44,288 nt of DNA, taken from the NCBI GenBank assembly GCA_001603145.1, contig LVBI01000015.1:1-44288 (forward strand), read 5' to 3'. Below the pieces are notes generated by a model. That model was given only the letters and a program-made list of their open reading frames with translations, was not told the origin of the DNA and made no database searches. Origin of the DNA: Spirochaetales bacterium Spiro_07 (GTDB taxonomy: Bacteria; Spirochaetota; Spirochaetia; Treponematales; Treponemataceae). Each line of letters begins with the position of its first letter. Positions within the stretch are counted from its first letter, which is position 1. A program made the translations under genes and the position numbers. Positions 1 through 8,696 of this stretch are shown here, one piece after another.

Positions 1-1
1 A

Positions 2-403
2 ACGGCAAACGAAGAGCTTAGAAAAAAGCTTATGCCTGTAACAGAAGCAAATCCTCTTGCGGATTTGAAAAAGGCGATAAAGTATTACACTGAAAAGACC
101 GGCATACGCTGCACGCTTGAAGCCGCGCTTATGCATGACGTGAACACAGACGATGCAGCTGCAGACGAACTGATAAGATTTGCAAAAGGCATGGACGTTC
201 ATTTTAATCTGATTCCGTGGAATCCGGTATCATCTTTGCCGTTTAAAGAACCTGCAAGACAAGAAGTTAATCATTTAATGGAAAGGCTTGAAAAAGGCGG
301 TGTTTCTGCAACTTTGAGAACACGCAGAGGCAGAACTATTGGCGGCGCGTGCGGCCAGCTTGGTAAATCTCAGGCTGTAGAGAAAACTAAAGCAACTGAA
401 TAA
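2..403 (+). CDS. rlmN: 23S rRNA/tRNA adenine-2 methyltransferase RlmN, C-terminal part (5' end outside window)
   Basis: Radical-SAM enzyme that methylates C2 of adenine 2503 in 23S rRNA and of adenine 37 in some tRNAs. Only the last 133 residues are here; the frame is open to the left edge, so the first ATG inside the window (32) is internal. The visible part matches the RlmN C-terminus: ELRKKLMPVTEANPL, the LIPWNPV segment, and the ending RTRRGRTIGGACGQL, whose cysteine is the conserved one near the family's C-terminus. A Lys/Glu tail of about 14 residues follows. A terminator hairpin lies just after the stop. The identification is secure; nothing can be said about the missing N-terminal CxxxCxxC radical-SAM motif. 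Confidence 0.93.
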   Translation, partial: TANEELRKKLMPVTEANPLADLKKAIKYYTEKTGIRCTLEAALMHDVNTDDAAADELIRFAKGMDVHFNLIPWNPVSSLPFKEPARQEVNHLMERLEKGGVSATLRTRRGRTIGGACGQLGKSQAVEKTKATE

Positions 404-407
404 TCTA

Positions 408-436
408 AAGAAAGCCGCAAGGATTGCAGCTTTCTT
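408..436 (+). terminator. Rho-independent terminator after rlmN
   Basis: AAGAAAGC (408-415) pairs with GCTTTCTT (429-436). A second stem, GCAA/TTGC, closes on a GGA loop, and the 3' arm is T-rich. It starts 5 bp after the rlmN stop codon. It could also help end the minus-strand HMA gene. Confidence 0.7.
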
Positions 437-465
437 ACTCGTGATATTCAATTGAACCAAGATTA

Positions 466-672
466 TTAGTTTAGAACAGTAACTCCCAAAGATGAAATAG
501 CAGCGTTTATGGCATCTTCTATGCCGCCTACGCTTTCATCGAATGTAACCAGAACCTGTGCTTTCATTGCTGCTGCTTTACATGCAGAGACACCGGCCAC
601 CGCACTGACGGCAGAGTTTATAGCCGCTTCTTTGTCTTCTTCAAGACCTTCAACATAGATTTTCTTATCCAT
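466..672 (-). CDS. Small HMA-fold (heavy-metal-associated-like) protein without the CxxC motif
   Basis: A 68-residue protein with the length and beta-alpha-beta pattern of HMA/CopZ domains: KKIYVEGL strand, helix, VLVTFDES strand, a second helix ending AINAAISSLG, and a VTV strand. The metal-binding GMxCxxC loop is replaced by GLEEDKE, and the only cysteine (VSACKAA) sits elsewhere, so classical copper binding is unlikely. I start at the ATG at 672 because AAGGA lies 6 bp before it; the upstream TTG (678) has no such signal. It is monocistronic, convergent with rlmN, and separated from the DUF4340 operon by that operon's terminator. Function unknown; it may be a protein-interaction or regulatory domain. 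Confidence 0.65.
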   Translation of the reverse strand: MDKKIYVEGLEEDKEAAINSAVSAVAGVSACKAAAMKAQVLVTFDESVGGIEDAINAAISSLGVTVLN

Positions 673-765
673 AATCAATCCTTTTCAGATTTTCGATTCA
701 GCGATACTTCAATTTTACTATATCATACAAAACAAAGTTTTACTACAACATTCAAAGAAAAATTT

Positions 766-803
766 GTAAAAAAATCAACGAACCCCGATTCAAGCCTCGG
801 GGT
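766..803 (-). terminator. Rho-independent terminator of the ABC exporter operon
   Basis: Read on the minus strand, ACCCCGA (803-797) pairs with TCGGGGT (788-782) around an 8-base loop. A run of seven T follows within about 8 bases. It lies 15 bp beyond the stop codon of the DUF4340 gene. Confidence 0.85.
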
Positions 804-817
804 ATGAAACTCTCCGC

Positions 818-1735
818 TTAGTCAAACAAATTGTTGAATGTCCAAGCTGATATTTCAAGCGAATAACCCGACAGTTTTCCGTTTATTTCGCTTTGAACTG
901 AATAAGTGCCGCTATCGGCGTTCTGCAAAAAGAAAAGCCTTAAAAGCTTTTGCGGCGTTTCAATTAGCAGAATATGCACAAAATCTGAAGCGTTTACGCT
1001 TTGTGCAAACGGCGGCTTGACAGCAGAACCTCTTGATGCAGCAACTTTGTGGATAAACGATTCAAGCTCTGTGCGGTTGTCTTGAAACACTGGTACACCG
1101 TCAACCATGCAAGCTAGCACTTCAGATTCGTCAACCGAAGCTGTGTATGCCGGCAAAAGCAGCATATCTGCCCAGCTTTCAGGCTCTGTGTGGCAATAAG
1201 GCGCTAAATCTGATTCAGTTTCGTAAACCGCGGTAGATTTGCCTGTCCTAAAAGCGATTTTTGCACCGCTGTAGTTGAGTTTGCCCAAGAAAAGCTCAAG
1301 CAAAATCGATTTTGCGCTGTCTCTTGCTTCAATGAAAAATGCGCCGCCGTCAAGGTTATAGTCTTTGTAAAGCGAAACATTGTCTGATATGTGATAGACT
1401 TTTCTGATTGAATCTAGCGTATTTATGAATTCAGTCATTCTTTTGCCGTTCAGCGGAAAAACGACAGTTATGCCGTCAACAGCCGCACTGCCCTGCCAGA
1501 TTCCGTCTTTTTTGAAGAGAGAGATTTCAGCTGTGTCTGCACTGCCCGCTTTTAGCAGAAATTCGCTCAAAGATTCTTGATATTTCGGGTTCAATATTGC
1601 AGTTTCTTTGCCCGGAATGCCTTTTGTGCCCGAAAAGACGGCGAGCCTTATAAAAAGCAATATGCTTATAAGAACTGAAGAAACGGCAAAGATGCAGATT
1701 GATTTTTTCCATTTTAAGGCTTTTGACGCTGTCAT
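818..1735 (-). CDS. DUF4340 domain protein, partner of the GldG-like ABC system
   Basis: A 305-residue protein with one N-terminal membrane anchor (about residues 12-33) and a long periplasmic part. The pattern of short strands (ISLFKKDGIWQGSA, then a YHISDN-like segment) fits DUF4340, a family usually found next to GldG/ABC-2 genes. The start ATG overlaps the stop of the upstream GldG-like gene by 4 bp (ATGA), which implies translational coupling. It is the last gene before the operon terminator. The molecular role of DUF4340 is unknown; by context it probably works with the exporter on the outer face of the inner membrane. Confidence 0.75.
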   Translation of the reverse strand: MTASKALKWKKSICIFAVSSVLISILLFIRLAVFSGTKGIPGKETAILNPKYQESLSEFLLKAGSADTAEISLFKKDGIWQGSAAVDGITVVFPLNGKRMTEFINTLDSIRKVYHISDNVSLYKDYNLDGGAFFIEARDSAKSILLELFLGKLNYSGAKIAFRTGKSTAVYETESDLAPYCHTEPESWADMLLLPAYTASVDESEVLACMVDGVPVFQDNRTELESFIHKVAASRGSAVKPPFAQSVNASDFVHILLIETPQKLLRLFFLQNADSGTYSVQSEINGKLSGYSLEISAWTFNNLFD

Positions 1736-3276
1736 TTTTCAGTTCCTTTTTTGATTTCTGCACGAGATTTCTTTCTGAAAACAGCAAAGCAAACGCCTGT
1801 AAGAATTACGATGACAAGCGGCAGCACAAAGCAAAGCCAGACCGCCCTGCTTATTGCATAAGAAGCGCTTTCAAGATTCACAATCGAGTCAAGCGCGGTT
1901 GTGCGGATGCCTTTGTTCTTAATCTTTAGAAGCTCGTCTTCGTTTGAAAGCCACAGCAATACAGAAACCACAAAATCCATATTGTGCGGGCTGTTTGTGT
2001 ATTCAATCATCCTTGAAGGTGCGTACTGGTCTGCAAGTACAAAAAGCCTTATGTCAGGGCTTGTAGCGGTTGTGTAATAGCCGTGCACTTTGCCTTCAAG
2101 CGTTGCCGCAAGGTTCAGCTGACGTGTGTTGTCGAAAACTCTTGTTCTGTTGCGGAACGGGTCTGTGTCAAAAGGCTCTTTCATTGTTGAAGCTTTTATG
2201 CTCGTTTTTAGCACAGGCGTAAGCTTTCGGCCTTCTTCTTCGAAAAGCTCAATAGGATTCGCCCAGTAAGTTTCAAGCCCCGAATAGCCGTAATTCAAAA
2301 TGCTGTTTGAACAAAGCGAATGATTTCCAGTTACAATCCAGAATGGATAGTTAATATATTCGCTTGCTGTGCCGTTCTGCTTGCCTGTCTGCATTTCTAT
2401 GCGGTAATTCACGATGTCAACGGCAAGCTCTTTCTGAATTGAAATGCCCCAAAAATCTAGCAAATCTGTCAATGCAGAATTTTCGTCAAGCTCTGCAACC
2501 CAATCTGTGTAAATGTTGACGTTGCTTCTGCTTGCAAAAAATGCGGCGTTTCCGCCCTGCATTATGAAATTTTCAATTTCAAAGATATTTTCCGCTTTCA
2601 AGTTTTTTGAGCCTAGCACCAGCAGCGGCACTTTAGGGTCAAGCAGATTAAGCTCTGCCGGAAAAACCTGCGTGCAGACAAAGCCCGCACTTTGAAGCCA
2701 CGGCACAAGATAGCCGTAATCGTCTTGAAGCGTAAAGTCATTGCCTATAAGAATTTGCACTTCTCTTGAGACATTATCTGTCATGAATTGCAGGCGGCTT
2801 GAAAGCTCAAACTCAAGACCGGCTGTAGAAACCACAAACGGAATTATCTCGGTCTTGTTGCGGTATTCCATTACGATTGCAGAATAAACCGAAGTGAGCG
2901 ACGTTTCAGTTGCAGAAGCCGTCTGAATCTGCTGCGCTTCAACGCCGAGCGAAAGAAGCTGCTGCTCAAGCCCTGCTTTTTGCGGGTCTTGCACATCAAG
3001 CGAAATTAGCTTGTTATGCGAACAATATTCGATTAGAAAATCTTTCACGTCGCGCGTTTCTGGGTAAAAGCTCGAAAGCTTGTCTGAAACATAATAGGTA
3101 ATCTGTACTTTTTCAGAAACATCTGAAAGCAACTGCCGCGAAAACGGCGAAAGCGTGAACACTTTGTCTTTTGAAAAATCAATTCGGCCGTTCAGCGTGT
3201 TGAAAAAGCACAAAAGGAGTATCGTAAAAATTGCAGCTGAAGCTGCCGCAAGCTGTATCAGTTTTTTTGCATTCAT
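1732..3276 (-). CDS. GldG-family ABC transporter auxiliary protein
   Basis: A 514-residue protein of the GldG/ABC_transp_aux type. It has an N-terminal membrane segment (about 8-26), then the family's typical opening (NGRIDFSKDKVFTLSPFSRQ), a large extracytoplasmic region with the LVLGSKNLKAENIFEIENFI segment, and a C-terminal membrane segment (about 478-500) with a short basic tail. In Bacteroidetes GldG works with GldA and GldF in gliding. In non-gliding spirochetes the same trio is an exporter of unknown cargo. Its ATG overlaps the permease stop codon by one base (TGATG), and the DUF4340 ATG overlaps its own stop by four. Confidence 0.82.
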   Translation of the reverse strand: MNAKKLIQLAAASAAIFTILLLCFFNTLNGRIDFSKDKVFTLSPFSRQLLSDVSEKVQITYYVSDKLSSFYPETRDVKDFLIEYCSHNKLISLDVQDPQKAGLEQQLLSLGVEAQQIQTASATETSLTSVYSAIVMEYRNKTEIIPFVVSTAGLEFELSSRLQFMTDNVSREVQILIGNDFTLQDDYGYLVPWLQSAGFVCTQVFPAELNLLDPKVPLLVLGSKNLKAENIFEIENFIMQGGNAAFFASRSNVNIYTDWVAELDENSALTDLLDFWGISIQKELAVDIVNYRIEMQTGKQNGTASEYINYPFWIVTGNHSLCSNSILNYGYSGLETYWANPIELFEEEGRKLTPVLKTSIKASTMKEPFDTDPFRNRTRVFDNTRQLNLAATLEGKVHGYYTTATSPDIRLFVLADQYAPSRMIEYTNSPHNMDFVVSVLLWLSNEDELLKIKNKGIRTTALDSIVNLESASYAISRAVWLCFVLPLVIVILTGVCFAVFRKKSRAEIKKGTEK

Positions 3277-4007
3277 CAGTCTGTTTCCTTTTTGGCTTCA
3301 ATTGCAACAAGCTGCGCGCCCAAAAGAAAGGCCGTGAGCACAAGATAAAACAGAATGTCTTTAAAGGCGATTATGCCTTTGCTTGCCGCATCAAAATGAT
3401 AAGAGAACGAAATGCTGTTGAAGAAGCTTTCAAAAATCTTTGGCAGACTGAACAAGACCGGAACAATATGCGCTACGTTCAGCAAGGCAAGCACAAGCGC
3501 CGAAATGAGCGCCGCCGTAATCTGATTTTTTGCAGCCAAAGAAAGCAGCGCGCCCAAAGCTGTTGATGTGCTGAAATAAAGAAAAATCACGGCATTTGCC
3601 GCAATAATCTGCCCCATATCAACCTCGCCGAAGAAATGAACTGTAAACGGCACTAAAAGCAGAATCAGCTGCACATAAACGCAAATTATAAGCGCAGAAA
3701 GCCATTTGCCAGCAACAAGTGCGGCCGCTGGTATTGGCAGCGAAAAAGCCAAATCTGTTATTTCGCCAGACCAAAGATGCATGGTAAAAGCCGGAATGCA
3801 CAGAATGCACACATACGGAAAGAACATATAGAAATTGCGCAAGTCTGAAGAACCTTGACCTGGCACAAAAAAGCGGTTTTGCAAAAAGAAATTTGATGAA
3901 GCTCCCAAAATAAAAATGATGATTCCGATATAGACTGACGGTGACATAAAGGCGTTAAGCAGTTCTTTTTTTATGATGACCGCCGTTTTTGAGAAAAAAT
4001 CTTTCAT
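3276..4007 (-). CDS. ABC-2 type transporter permease (GldF-like)
   Basis: A 243-residue membrane protein with six predicted hydrophobic segments. The opening KKELLNAFMSPSVYIGIIIFIL and the LWSGEITDLAFSLPIPAAALVAGKW segment are typical of ABC-2/GldF permeases. It should form the membrane channel for the ATPase encoded at 5860-6591, but a GGDEF-EAL gene separates the two. It has no Shine-Dalgarno sequence; instead a TACAAT box ends 6 bp before the ATG, so it may be transcribed as a leaderless message in addition to readthrough. Substrate unknown. Confidence 0.85.
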   Translation of the reverse strand: MKDFFSKTAVIIKKELLNAFMSPSVYIGIIIFILGASSNFFLQNRFFVPGQGSSDLRNFYMFFPYVCILCIPAFTMHLWSGEITDLAFSLPIPAAALVAGKWLSALIICVYVQLILLLVPFTVHFFGEVDMGQIIAANAVIFLYFSTSTALGALLSLAAKNQITAALISALVLALLNVAHIVPVLFSLPKIFESFFNSISFSYHFDAASKGIIAFKDILFYLVLTAFLLGAQLVAIEAKKETD

Positions 4008-4013
4008 GAGCTT

Positions 4014-4042
4014 ATTGTAGCTAATTTGACGCTTTTGTGGAA
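4014..4042 (-). promoter_or_regulatory. Candidate promoter for the permease-GldG-DUF4340 genes
   Basis: A -10 box TACAAT (4019-4014) lies 17 bp after TTCCAC (4042-4037) and only 6 bp before the ATG at 4007. The -35 match is poor, so the call rests mostly on the -10 and its position. A start here would give a message with essentially no leader. Confidence 0.4.
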
Positions 4043-4090
4043 GCTTGACCGCATCGCAACACGCCTCGCCCGCCGCACAAGATGCACGGC

Positions 4091-5770
4091 TTAATGTTCC
4101 GCTTCAAGAAGCTGCTTGGCTGTGTCAAAGTCAACAGGCTTGCCGAGCAAGAAGCCCTGAATGCAGTCGCAGCCCATCGTTTTTAGAAGCTCAAGCTGTT
4201 CTTTGTGCTCAACGCCTTCAGCAATCAGCGTGCAGCCGAGCGTGTGCCCAACAGTTATAAGCATAGAAATGAATTTATGCGAATTCGCGTCTGTTACGAT
4301 GTTGTCGACGAAAACTTTGTCGATTTTCAGCACGTCAAAAGGAAGCTGCATCAGATATTTTATTGAAGCATAACCAGAGCCGAAATCGTCCAATGCGACT
4401 TTTATGCCGAGCGCTCTTATTTCTTCGATTATCTTCTCTGCTTTTGCTGAATTCTGCACAAGGCAGTATTCGGTTATTTCAAGTTCAAGATGATTCGGGT
4501 CACATGCAGTAATCGAAAGAGCGTTTTTGAGCTTTTCCATGAAATGCTTTTCAAGAATGTGGCGCGCCGAAACGTTTATTGAAATTCTTACGTCTTCGTT
4601 GCAGTCTGCAAGCAGTTTTGAGCCTTCAATGATTGCATGAGACAGAACCCAGTTGTCAATGTCGAAAATCAGGTTGCTGTGTTCCGCCACTGGAATGAAT
4701 TTGCCCGGGCTTACAAGGTTTCCGTCTGCATCTTTAAGACGCAGCAGCACTTCAAAGCCGCAAATCTTAGAAGTCTTTATATCATATTGCGGCTGAAAAA
4801 CGCAGAAGAATCTGTCGTTTGTAAAGCCGTCTCTGATTGCGGTTTCAATTTCACGTGTAGCGTTGAAATCATCTTGCATTTCTTGTGTATAGATTGCATA
4901 GCAAGAACCGCCGGCTTTTTTGGCACTATACATGGCTATGTCTGCAAATTTCAAAAGATCGTCTGCATTAGTTCCATTATCCGGGTAATGAACAGAGCCG
5001 ATGCTTGCAGAAGCATAATAATTGTAGTCGAATTCCTCAAAATAGAATTCGTCTTTAAGCACGGCAAGACAGCGCGTCATAAATTTGGTGATGTTATATT
5101 TCGGAATATCCGGTACGATTATTACGAATTCATCGCCGCCGTTGCGTGCAAAGACACAGTCTGTATCGATAAGCGTCTGCCACTGGCAAGCAAGCCTTGT
5201 AAGAAGCTCGTCACCAGCCTTGTGGCCGATGTTGTCATTTACGATTTTAAAGTTGTCAAGGTCAAGAAACAGCAGGTAAAACGGCTGATTTTTATTGATT
5301 AACTTGTTGAGTTCTTTTGTCAGCCCGCGCCTATTGAGCAAACCTGTCATAGGGTCTGTAACAGAAAGAACTTTGAGCTTTCTATCTTCTTCATATATTG
5401 AGCGTAGCTGCCTTGCGTAAATGATTAGAAGAGGAATTGACGAAATACCTGTGATGACGCCCGGAAGCGCAAGGTAATTTCCTTTTGAAATGATTACATT
5501 TATAGTTGGCAGTTCCGCAAAAATTATAAGCGGAATTGCCAGAAACAACCCTTTTTCTGGTTCCGAATGGACAATTATCAGACAGCTTATGATGAAAAGC
5601 ACGTTAATGATTCCGCAGATTGTATCGCTGGTTACCTGCAATTTTCCAAGATAAAAACTGACATGATAGACTTTACCGAAAAACATTGTAAGCGCAAAGC
5701 TGCAAAGATAAATAAAAAGCCCGGTAAAAAGCTTTTTCTGGTCTATTCGTGTATCATTCATTTCAATCAT
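4091..5770 (-). CDS. Membrane GGDEF-EAL protein (cyclic di-GMP synthesis/breakdown)
   Basis: A 559-residue protein. About five hydrophobic segments fill residues 14-118, followed by a short coil. The GGDEF domain (about 132-298) has TDPMTGLLNRRG and an intact GGDEF at 211-215. The EAL domain (about 305-555) has EVLLR at 340-344, LEITE, DDFGSGYAS, DVLKIDK and AEGVEH. The EAL signature reads EVL, but the catalytic Glu and the other acidic residues are present, so both activities are possible. The allosteric RxxD I-site is absent (DTDC at that position). It sits between the ATPase and permease genes of an ABC exporter and has its own promoter. There is a second in-frame ATG at 5761. Input signal unknown. 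Confidence 0.92.
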   Translation of the reverse strand: MIEMNDTRIDQKKLFTGLFIYLCSFALTMFFGKVYHVSFYLGKLQVTSDTICGIINVLFIISCLIIVHSEPEKGLFLAIPLIIFAELPTINVIISKGNYLALPGVITGISSIPLLIIYARQLRSIYEEDRKLKVLSVTDPMTGLLNRRGLTKELNKLINKNQPFYLLFLDLDNFKIVNDNIGHKAGDELLTRLACQWQTLIDTDCVFARNGGDEFVIIVPDIPKYNITKFMTRCLAVLKDEFYFEEFDYNYYASASIGSVHYPDNGTNADDLLKFADIAMYSAKKAGGSCYAIYTQEMQDDFNATREIETAIRDGFTNDRFFCVFQPQYDIKTSKICGFEVLLRLKDADGNLVSPGKFIPVAEHSNLIFDIDNWVLSHAIIEGSKLLADCNEDVRISINVSARHILEKHFMEKLKNALSITACDPNHLELEITEYCLVQNSAKAEKIIEEIRALGIKVALDDFGSGYASIKYLMQLPFDVLKIDKVFVDNIVTDANSHKFISMLITVGHTLGCTLIAEGVEHKEQLELLKTMGCDCIQGFLLGKPVDFDTAKQLLEAEH

Positions 5771-5793
5771 TTTACAGAAAATCCTATTTAATT

Positions 5794-5822
5794 ATTTTAT
5801 ACTTAAATAAGTAAAAGTACAA
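5794..5822 (-). promoter_or_regulatory. Promoter for the GGDEF-EAL gene
   Basis: TTGTAC (5822-5817), a 17-bp spacer, then TAAAAT (5799-5794), all in the AT-rich 89-bp gap after the ATPase gene. The gap starts the diguanylate cyclase gene and suggests it is not simply co-transcribed with the ATPase. Confidence 0.55.
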
Positions 5823-5859
5823 CAAAAAAAACAGATTGCAGATTGATTCAAGCTGAATG

Positions 5860-6591
5860 CTAAGTTTTGCTGAAGTAAAGAAAAGCGTCTTCAAGATTGC
5901 TTTTGCCGCTTTTTTGCAGAATCTCATCCGGGGTGCCTGATGCGGCGAGCCTGCCCTTCGTTAGAATGACGACTTCATCGCATAGAGCAGAAACTTCCTG
6001 CATGAGATGAGTCGAAAGCAGAATTGTCTTGTCTTTGCTCATGCTCTTTATTAGCGCGCGTATTTCCTGGATCTGCACCGGATCAAGACCTGAAACAGGC
6101 TCGTCTAGCACCAGAATTTTGGGTTCGTGCATGATTGCAGCCGCAAAAGCGAGCCGCTGTCTGTAACCTTTTGACAGAGCGGCAACCTTTTTTGAAAGCA
6201 CATCATTGAGAGAACATGCTTCAATAGCGTAGTCAATTTGTGTTTTCAAGGTTGAGGGTTTAACTGAGCGGCTCAAATCAGAAAAGCGCACATCCGCAAT
6301 GAATTTCAGAAAATCAATTACGGTAAAGTTTTCGTAAAAGCGCGGGTTCTCGCTTACATAGCCTGTTATGCTCTTTACTTTGAGCGGCTCGTCTTCGACG
6401 TTGATATTGTCAACAAGCACCGAACCGCTTGTAGCGTAATGAATTGCGCAAATTGCTTTTAAGATTGTGGTCTTGCCCGCGCCGTTTGCACCTAAAAGGC
6501 CGGTAATCTTTGAGTATTTCGCGGAAAAAGAAACATCAGAAACCGCGGCGGCAGAACCATAATTTTTTGAAAAATGCGCCAGTTCTATCAT
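5860..6591 (-). CDS. ABC transporter ATP-binding protein (GldA-like)
   Basis: A 243-residue cytoplasmic ATPase with Walker A GANGAGKT (34-41), signature LSKGYRQ (139-145), Walker B ILVLDEP (159-165) and the H-loop LLSTHLMQEV. This is the CcmA/GldA subgroup that pairs with ABC-2 permeases. The likely partners are the GldF- and GldG-like proteins downstream. The start follows the RNase Z stop codon after 2 bp, so the two are co-transcribed. Substrate unknown. Confidence 0.9.
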   Translation of the reverse strand: MIELAHFSKNYGSAAAVSDVSFSAKYSKITGLLGANGAGKTTILKAICAIHYATSGSVLVDNINVEDEPLKVKSITGYVSENPRFYENFTVIDFLKFIADVRFSDLSRSVKPSTLKTQIDYAIEACSLNDVLSKKVAALSKGYRQRLAFAAAIMHEPKILVLDEPVSGLDPVQIQEIRALIKSMSKDKTILLSTHLMQEVSALCDEVVILTKGRLAASGTPDEILQKSGKSNLEDAFLYFSKT

Positions 6592-6593
6592 TT

Positions 6594-7520
6594 TCAGTCT
6601 TCGTAAGGAATATCAAAAACCATGCGGTCTTTTGACAGCACAGTTTCCGGAAAAATCTTCTGCGCTTCGTCGAGAAGCGGTTTTAGTTCCTTGTCTGTGT
6701 AGCGCGGGCTGTAATGAATCATCGCCATTTTTTTGACTTTTGCGTCACGCGCGATGGTTGCTGCCTGCGCCGCAGTCATGTGCTTCTTTTCAGTTGCTGT
6801 CTGTTCAAGGCTGCTTTCAAACATGCCTTCGCAGAAAAGCAAGTTTGAACCTTGCACTTCTTTCGCTATAGATGGCAGATAAAGCGTGTCCGTTACGTAG
6901 CTCACCTTTCTGCCTGAGCGCGGCGCACCCATCACCTGCTCAGGCGTTACAGTTTTGCCGTCGGCAGAAAGTACAGATTCGCCAGACTGAAGCTTTGACC
7001 ATAAAGGCCCGACCGGAACGTTGAGCGCCCTCGCTTTTTCCGGGTTGAATTCGCCCGGACGGTTAAGCTCTTCAAGTGTATAGCCCACGCAAGTCTTTGT
7101 GTGCTGAAGCGGAAAAGCGCGGATATAAAAGCCGTCGCCCTCATGCACAACGCATGGAGCTGTAATTTCTTTTACTACAATGGGATAGTTTATGTACATG
7201 TCAAGCACTTTGCGGCTTGTCTCGATGTATTCTGCAATTTTAGGCGGCCCATAAATGTAGAGCGGTTCATCGCGGTCAACCTGCGCCGAAAGCATAAGAA
7301 TTCCCGGAATTCCTGTAACATGGTCGGCGTGTGTGTGCGAAACGAATATTGCGTTTATCTTTTTCCATTTGAGGTTGAGCCTGCGGAGCGATACTTGCGT
7401 GCCTTCGCCGCCGTCAAAAAGAAATAAATCACCTTCGCGTCGCAAAAGCACAGATGTCAAATGTCTATATGGCAGCGGCATCATTCCGCCGCAGCCGAGA
7501 ACAAAAGCTTCAAGATTCAT
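6594..7520 (-). CDS. rnz: Ribonuclease Z
   Basis: A 308-residue metallo-beta-lactamase-fold endonuclease that removes 3' trailers from tRNA precursors. It carries the zinc-binding HTHADH motif at residues 62-67, the DGGEGTQ segment before it, the family-specific PGILMLSAQ and YGPP segments, and the late SYVTDT and IHYSPRY motifs that supply further ligands. The length is normal for the short (ElaC/Rnz) form. AGGA lies 6 bp before the ATG. It sits 21 bp after the FemABX gene and 2 bp before the ABC ATPase gene in one minus-strand run. Confidence 0.93.
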   Translation of the reverse strand: MNLEAFVLGCGGMMPLPYRHLTSVLLRREGDLFLFDGGEGTQVSLRRLNLKWKKINAIFVSHTHADHVTGIPGILMLSAQVDRDEPLYIYGPPKIAEYIETSRKVLDMYINYPIVVKEITAPCVVHEGDGFYIRAFPLQHTKTCVGYTLEELNRPGEFNPEKARALNVPVGPLWSKLQSGESVLSADGKTVTPEQVMGAPRSGRKVSYVTDTLYLPSIAKEVQGSNLLFCEGMFESSLEQTATEKKHMTAAQAATIARDAKVKKMAMIHYSPRYTDKELKPLLDEAQKIFPETVLSKDRMVFDIPYED

Positions 7521-7541
7521 ATTATTCCTAAAACTGAAAAA

Positions 7542-8696
7542 TCATTTGCCTTTTTTCACAAAGATTTTCTTTATTTTCTTAAACCAGATAAGCCTGAGCT
7601 TTTCAGCAAGCGCATAAAAAGCATACAGAGGCGAAAAGCTGATGTCTACGCTGCCTGCACGGTGCACAACTGCGCCGCCAAAGCCTGTTTTGAAACGGTA
7701 AAGCCCATACATCGGGTGGTGCTCGTCATCCGTTGGCGGAATTCCGTAAAAGTCATAAGTTTTGCAGCCGTAGTTTTTGGCGTCTTGAATCGCCGTCCAT
7801 TGCAAAAGATAAGCCGGCATAAGGTTTCTGTGGCTGTTTGATGACGCGCCGTAAAGATACACAGCTTCTTTTGGAGAAAAGAGCGTGATTATCGCTGCAA
7901 GCGGTTCGTCTTCAAAAGACGCAACATACATCGTGATTTTCGGGCTTGTGCTGTCTGCGCTCTTCATTCTTTCAGCTGTTTCAAACAAGTCTTGATAATA
8001 AGACTTTGCATGAAGCGCAATGCCGTCGCGCTTTGAAGTTTCTTCGTAAAGCTTATAGAAAACATCTATGCCGTCAGCGGCGCGCCGCTCAATTTTTACG
8101 CCCTTCTTTTCTGCAAGTCTGACGTTGTACCGCCATTTCGGTTTCATGTTCGCCAAAAGCGTTTCTTCGTCTGGCTCAAGATTGAGCAAAACTGTGTCTG
8201 GCGGCTGAATGTCTGAACCAGCTTTTTTGAGATGCGCCATGCTGCAAAGTTTTACGAATTCAGCTTTATCAGAATCTTTTGCGGCAAGGTTCTCGTCGTT
8301 TGCATAAGCGAGCGGTGGGTCAAAGCGCAAAAAGATAATCTTTTCTTGTAATAAATTTCTTATAAGTTGTGCACTTTTTTTTACAATTACAAGATATTCT
8401 TTAATAGCTTCTGGTTCATTCAGTTGCTCAAACGGAACATCGCTAGATTTTAGCAAAAACTCTGGCGCGAGCGGCACATAAGCAAGCGAAAAAAGCTTTT
8501 TGAATGTGCGTACTAGCACAGAAACAGGATAAACACCGCTTTTGAAATTTGCTGAATCTTCAAGCTCTATGTAAAAGCGGTAGCTTTTCCAGCCGTGGTG
8601 AGATTTGAATTCTGCCCAAAAAGAGCTTTGTAAAAAATGTGTGTTTTCAAGCAGAGCGCCGTTCTGGTGCTCTGCCGTTACTCTTACAGACAGCAT
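7542..8696 (-). CDS. FemABX-family peptidoglycan aminoacyltransferase
   Basis: A 384-residue protein with the two GNAT-like folds of FemA/B/X enzymes, which add amino acids from aminoacyl-tRNA to the lipid II peptide. Typical segments are QSSFWAEFKSHHGW near the N-terminus, MKPKWRYNVRLAEKKGVKI, the YLYGASSNSHRNLMPAYLLQW stretch, and YDFYGIPPTDDEHHPMYGLY with KTGFGG near the end. Its ATG overlaps the metG stop by one base (TGATG), so it is translationally coupled to a tRNA synthetase. The amino acid added cannot be read from sequence; an FemX-like role in spirochete wall synthesis is an inference. Confidence 0.85.
   Translation of the reverse strand: MLSVRVTAEHQNGALLENTHFLQSSFWAEFKSHHGWKSYRFYIELEDSANFKSGVYPVSVLVRTFKKLFSLAYVPLAPEFLLKSSDVPFEQLNEPEAIKEYLVIVKKSAQLIRNLLQEKIIFLRFDPPLAYANDENLAAKDSDKAEFVKLCSMAHLKKAGSDIQPPDTVLLNLEPDEETLLANMKPKWRYNVRLAEKKGVKIERRAADGIDVFYKLYEETSKRDGIALHAKSYYQDLFETAERMKSADSTSPKITMYVASFEDEPLAAIITLFSPKEAVYLYGASSNSHRNLMPAYLLQWTAIQDAKNYGCKTYDFYGIPPTDDEHHPMYGLYRFKTGFGGAVVHRAGSVDISFSPLYAFYALAEKLRLIWFKKIKKIFVKKGK

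Noticed and set aside
4637..5302. Plus-strand ORF of 221 codons over the GGDEF-EAL gene
   Set aside because: It runs antisense through conserved GGDEF and EAL motifs and has no recognisable domain.
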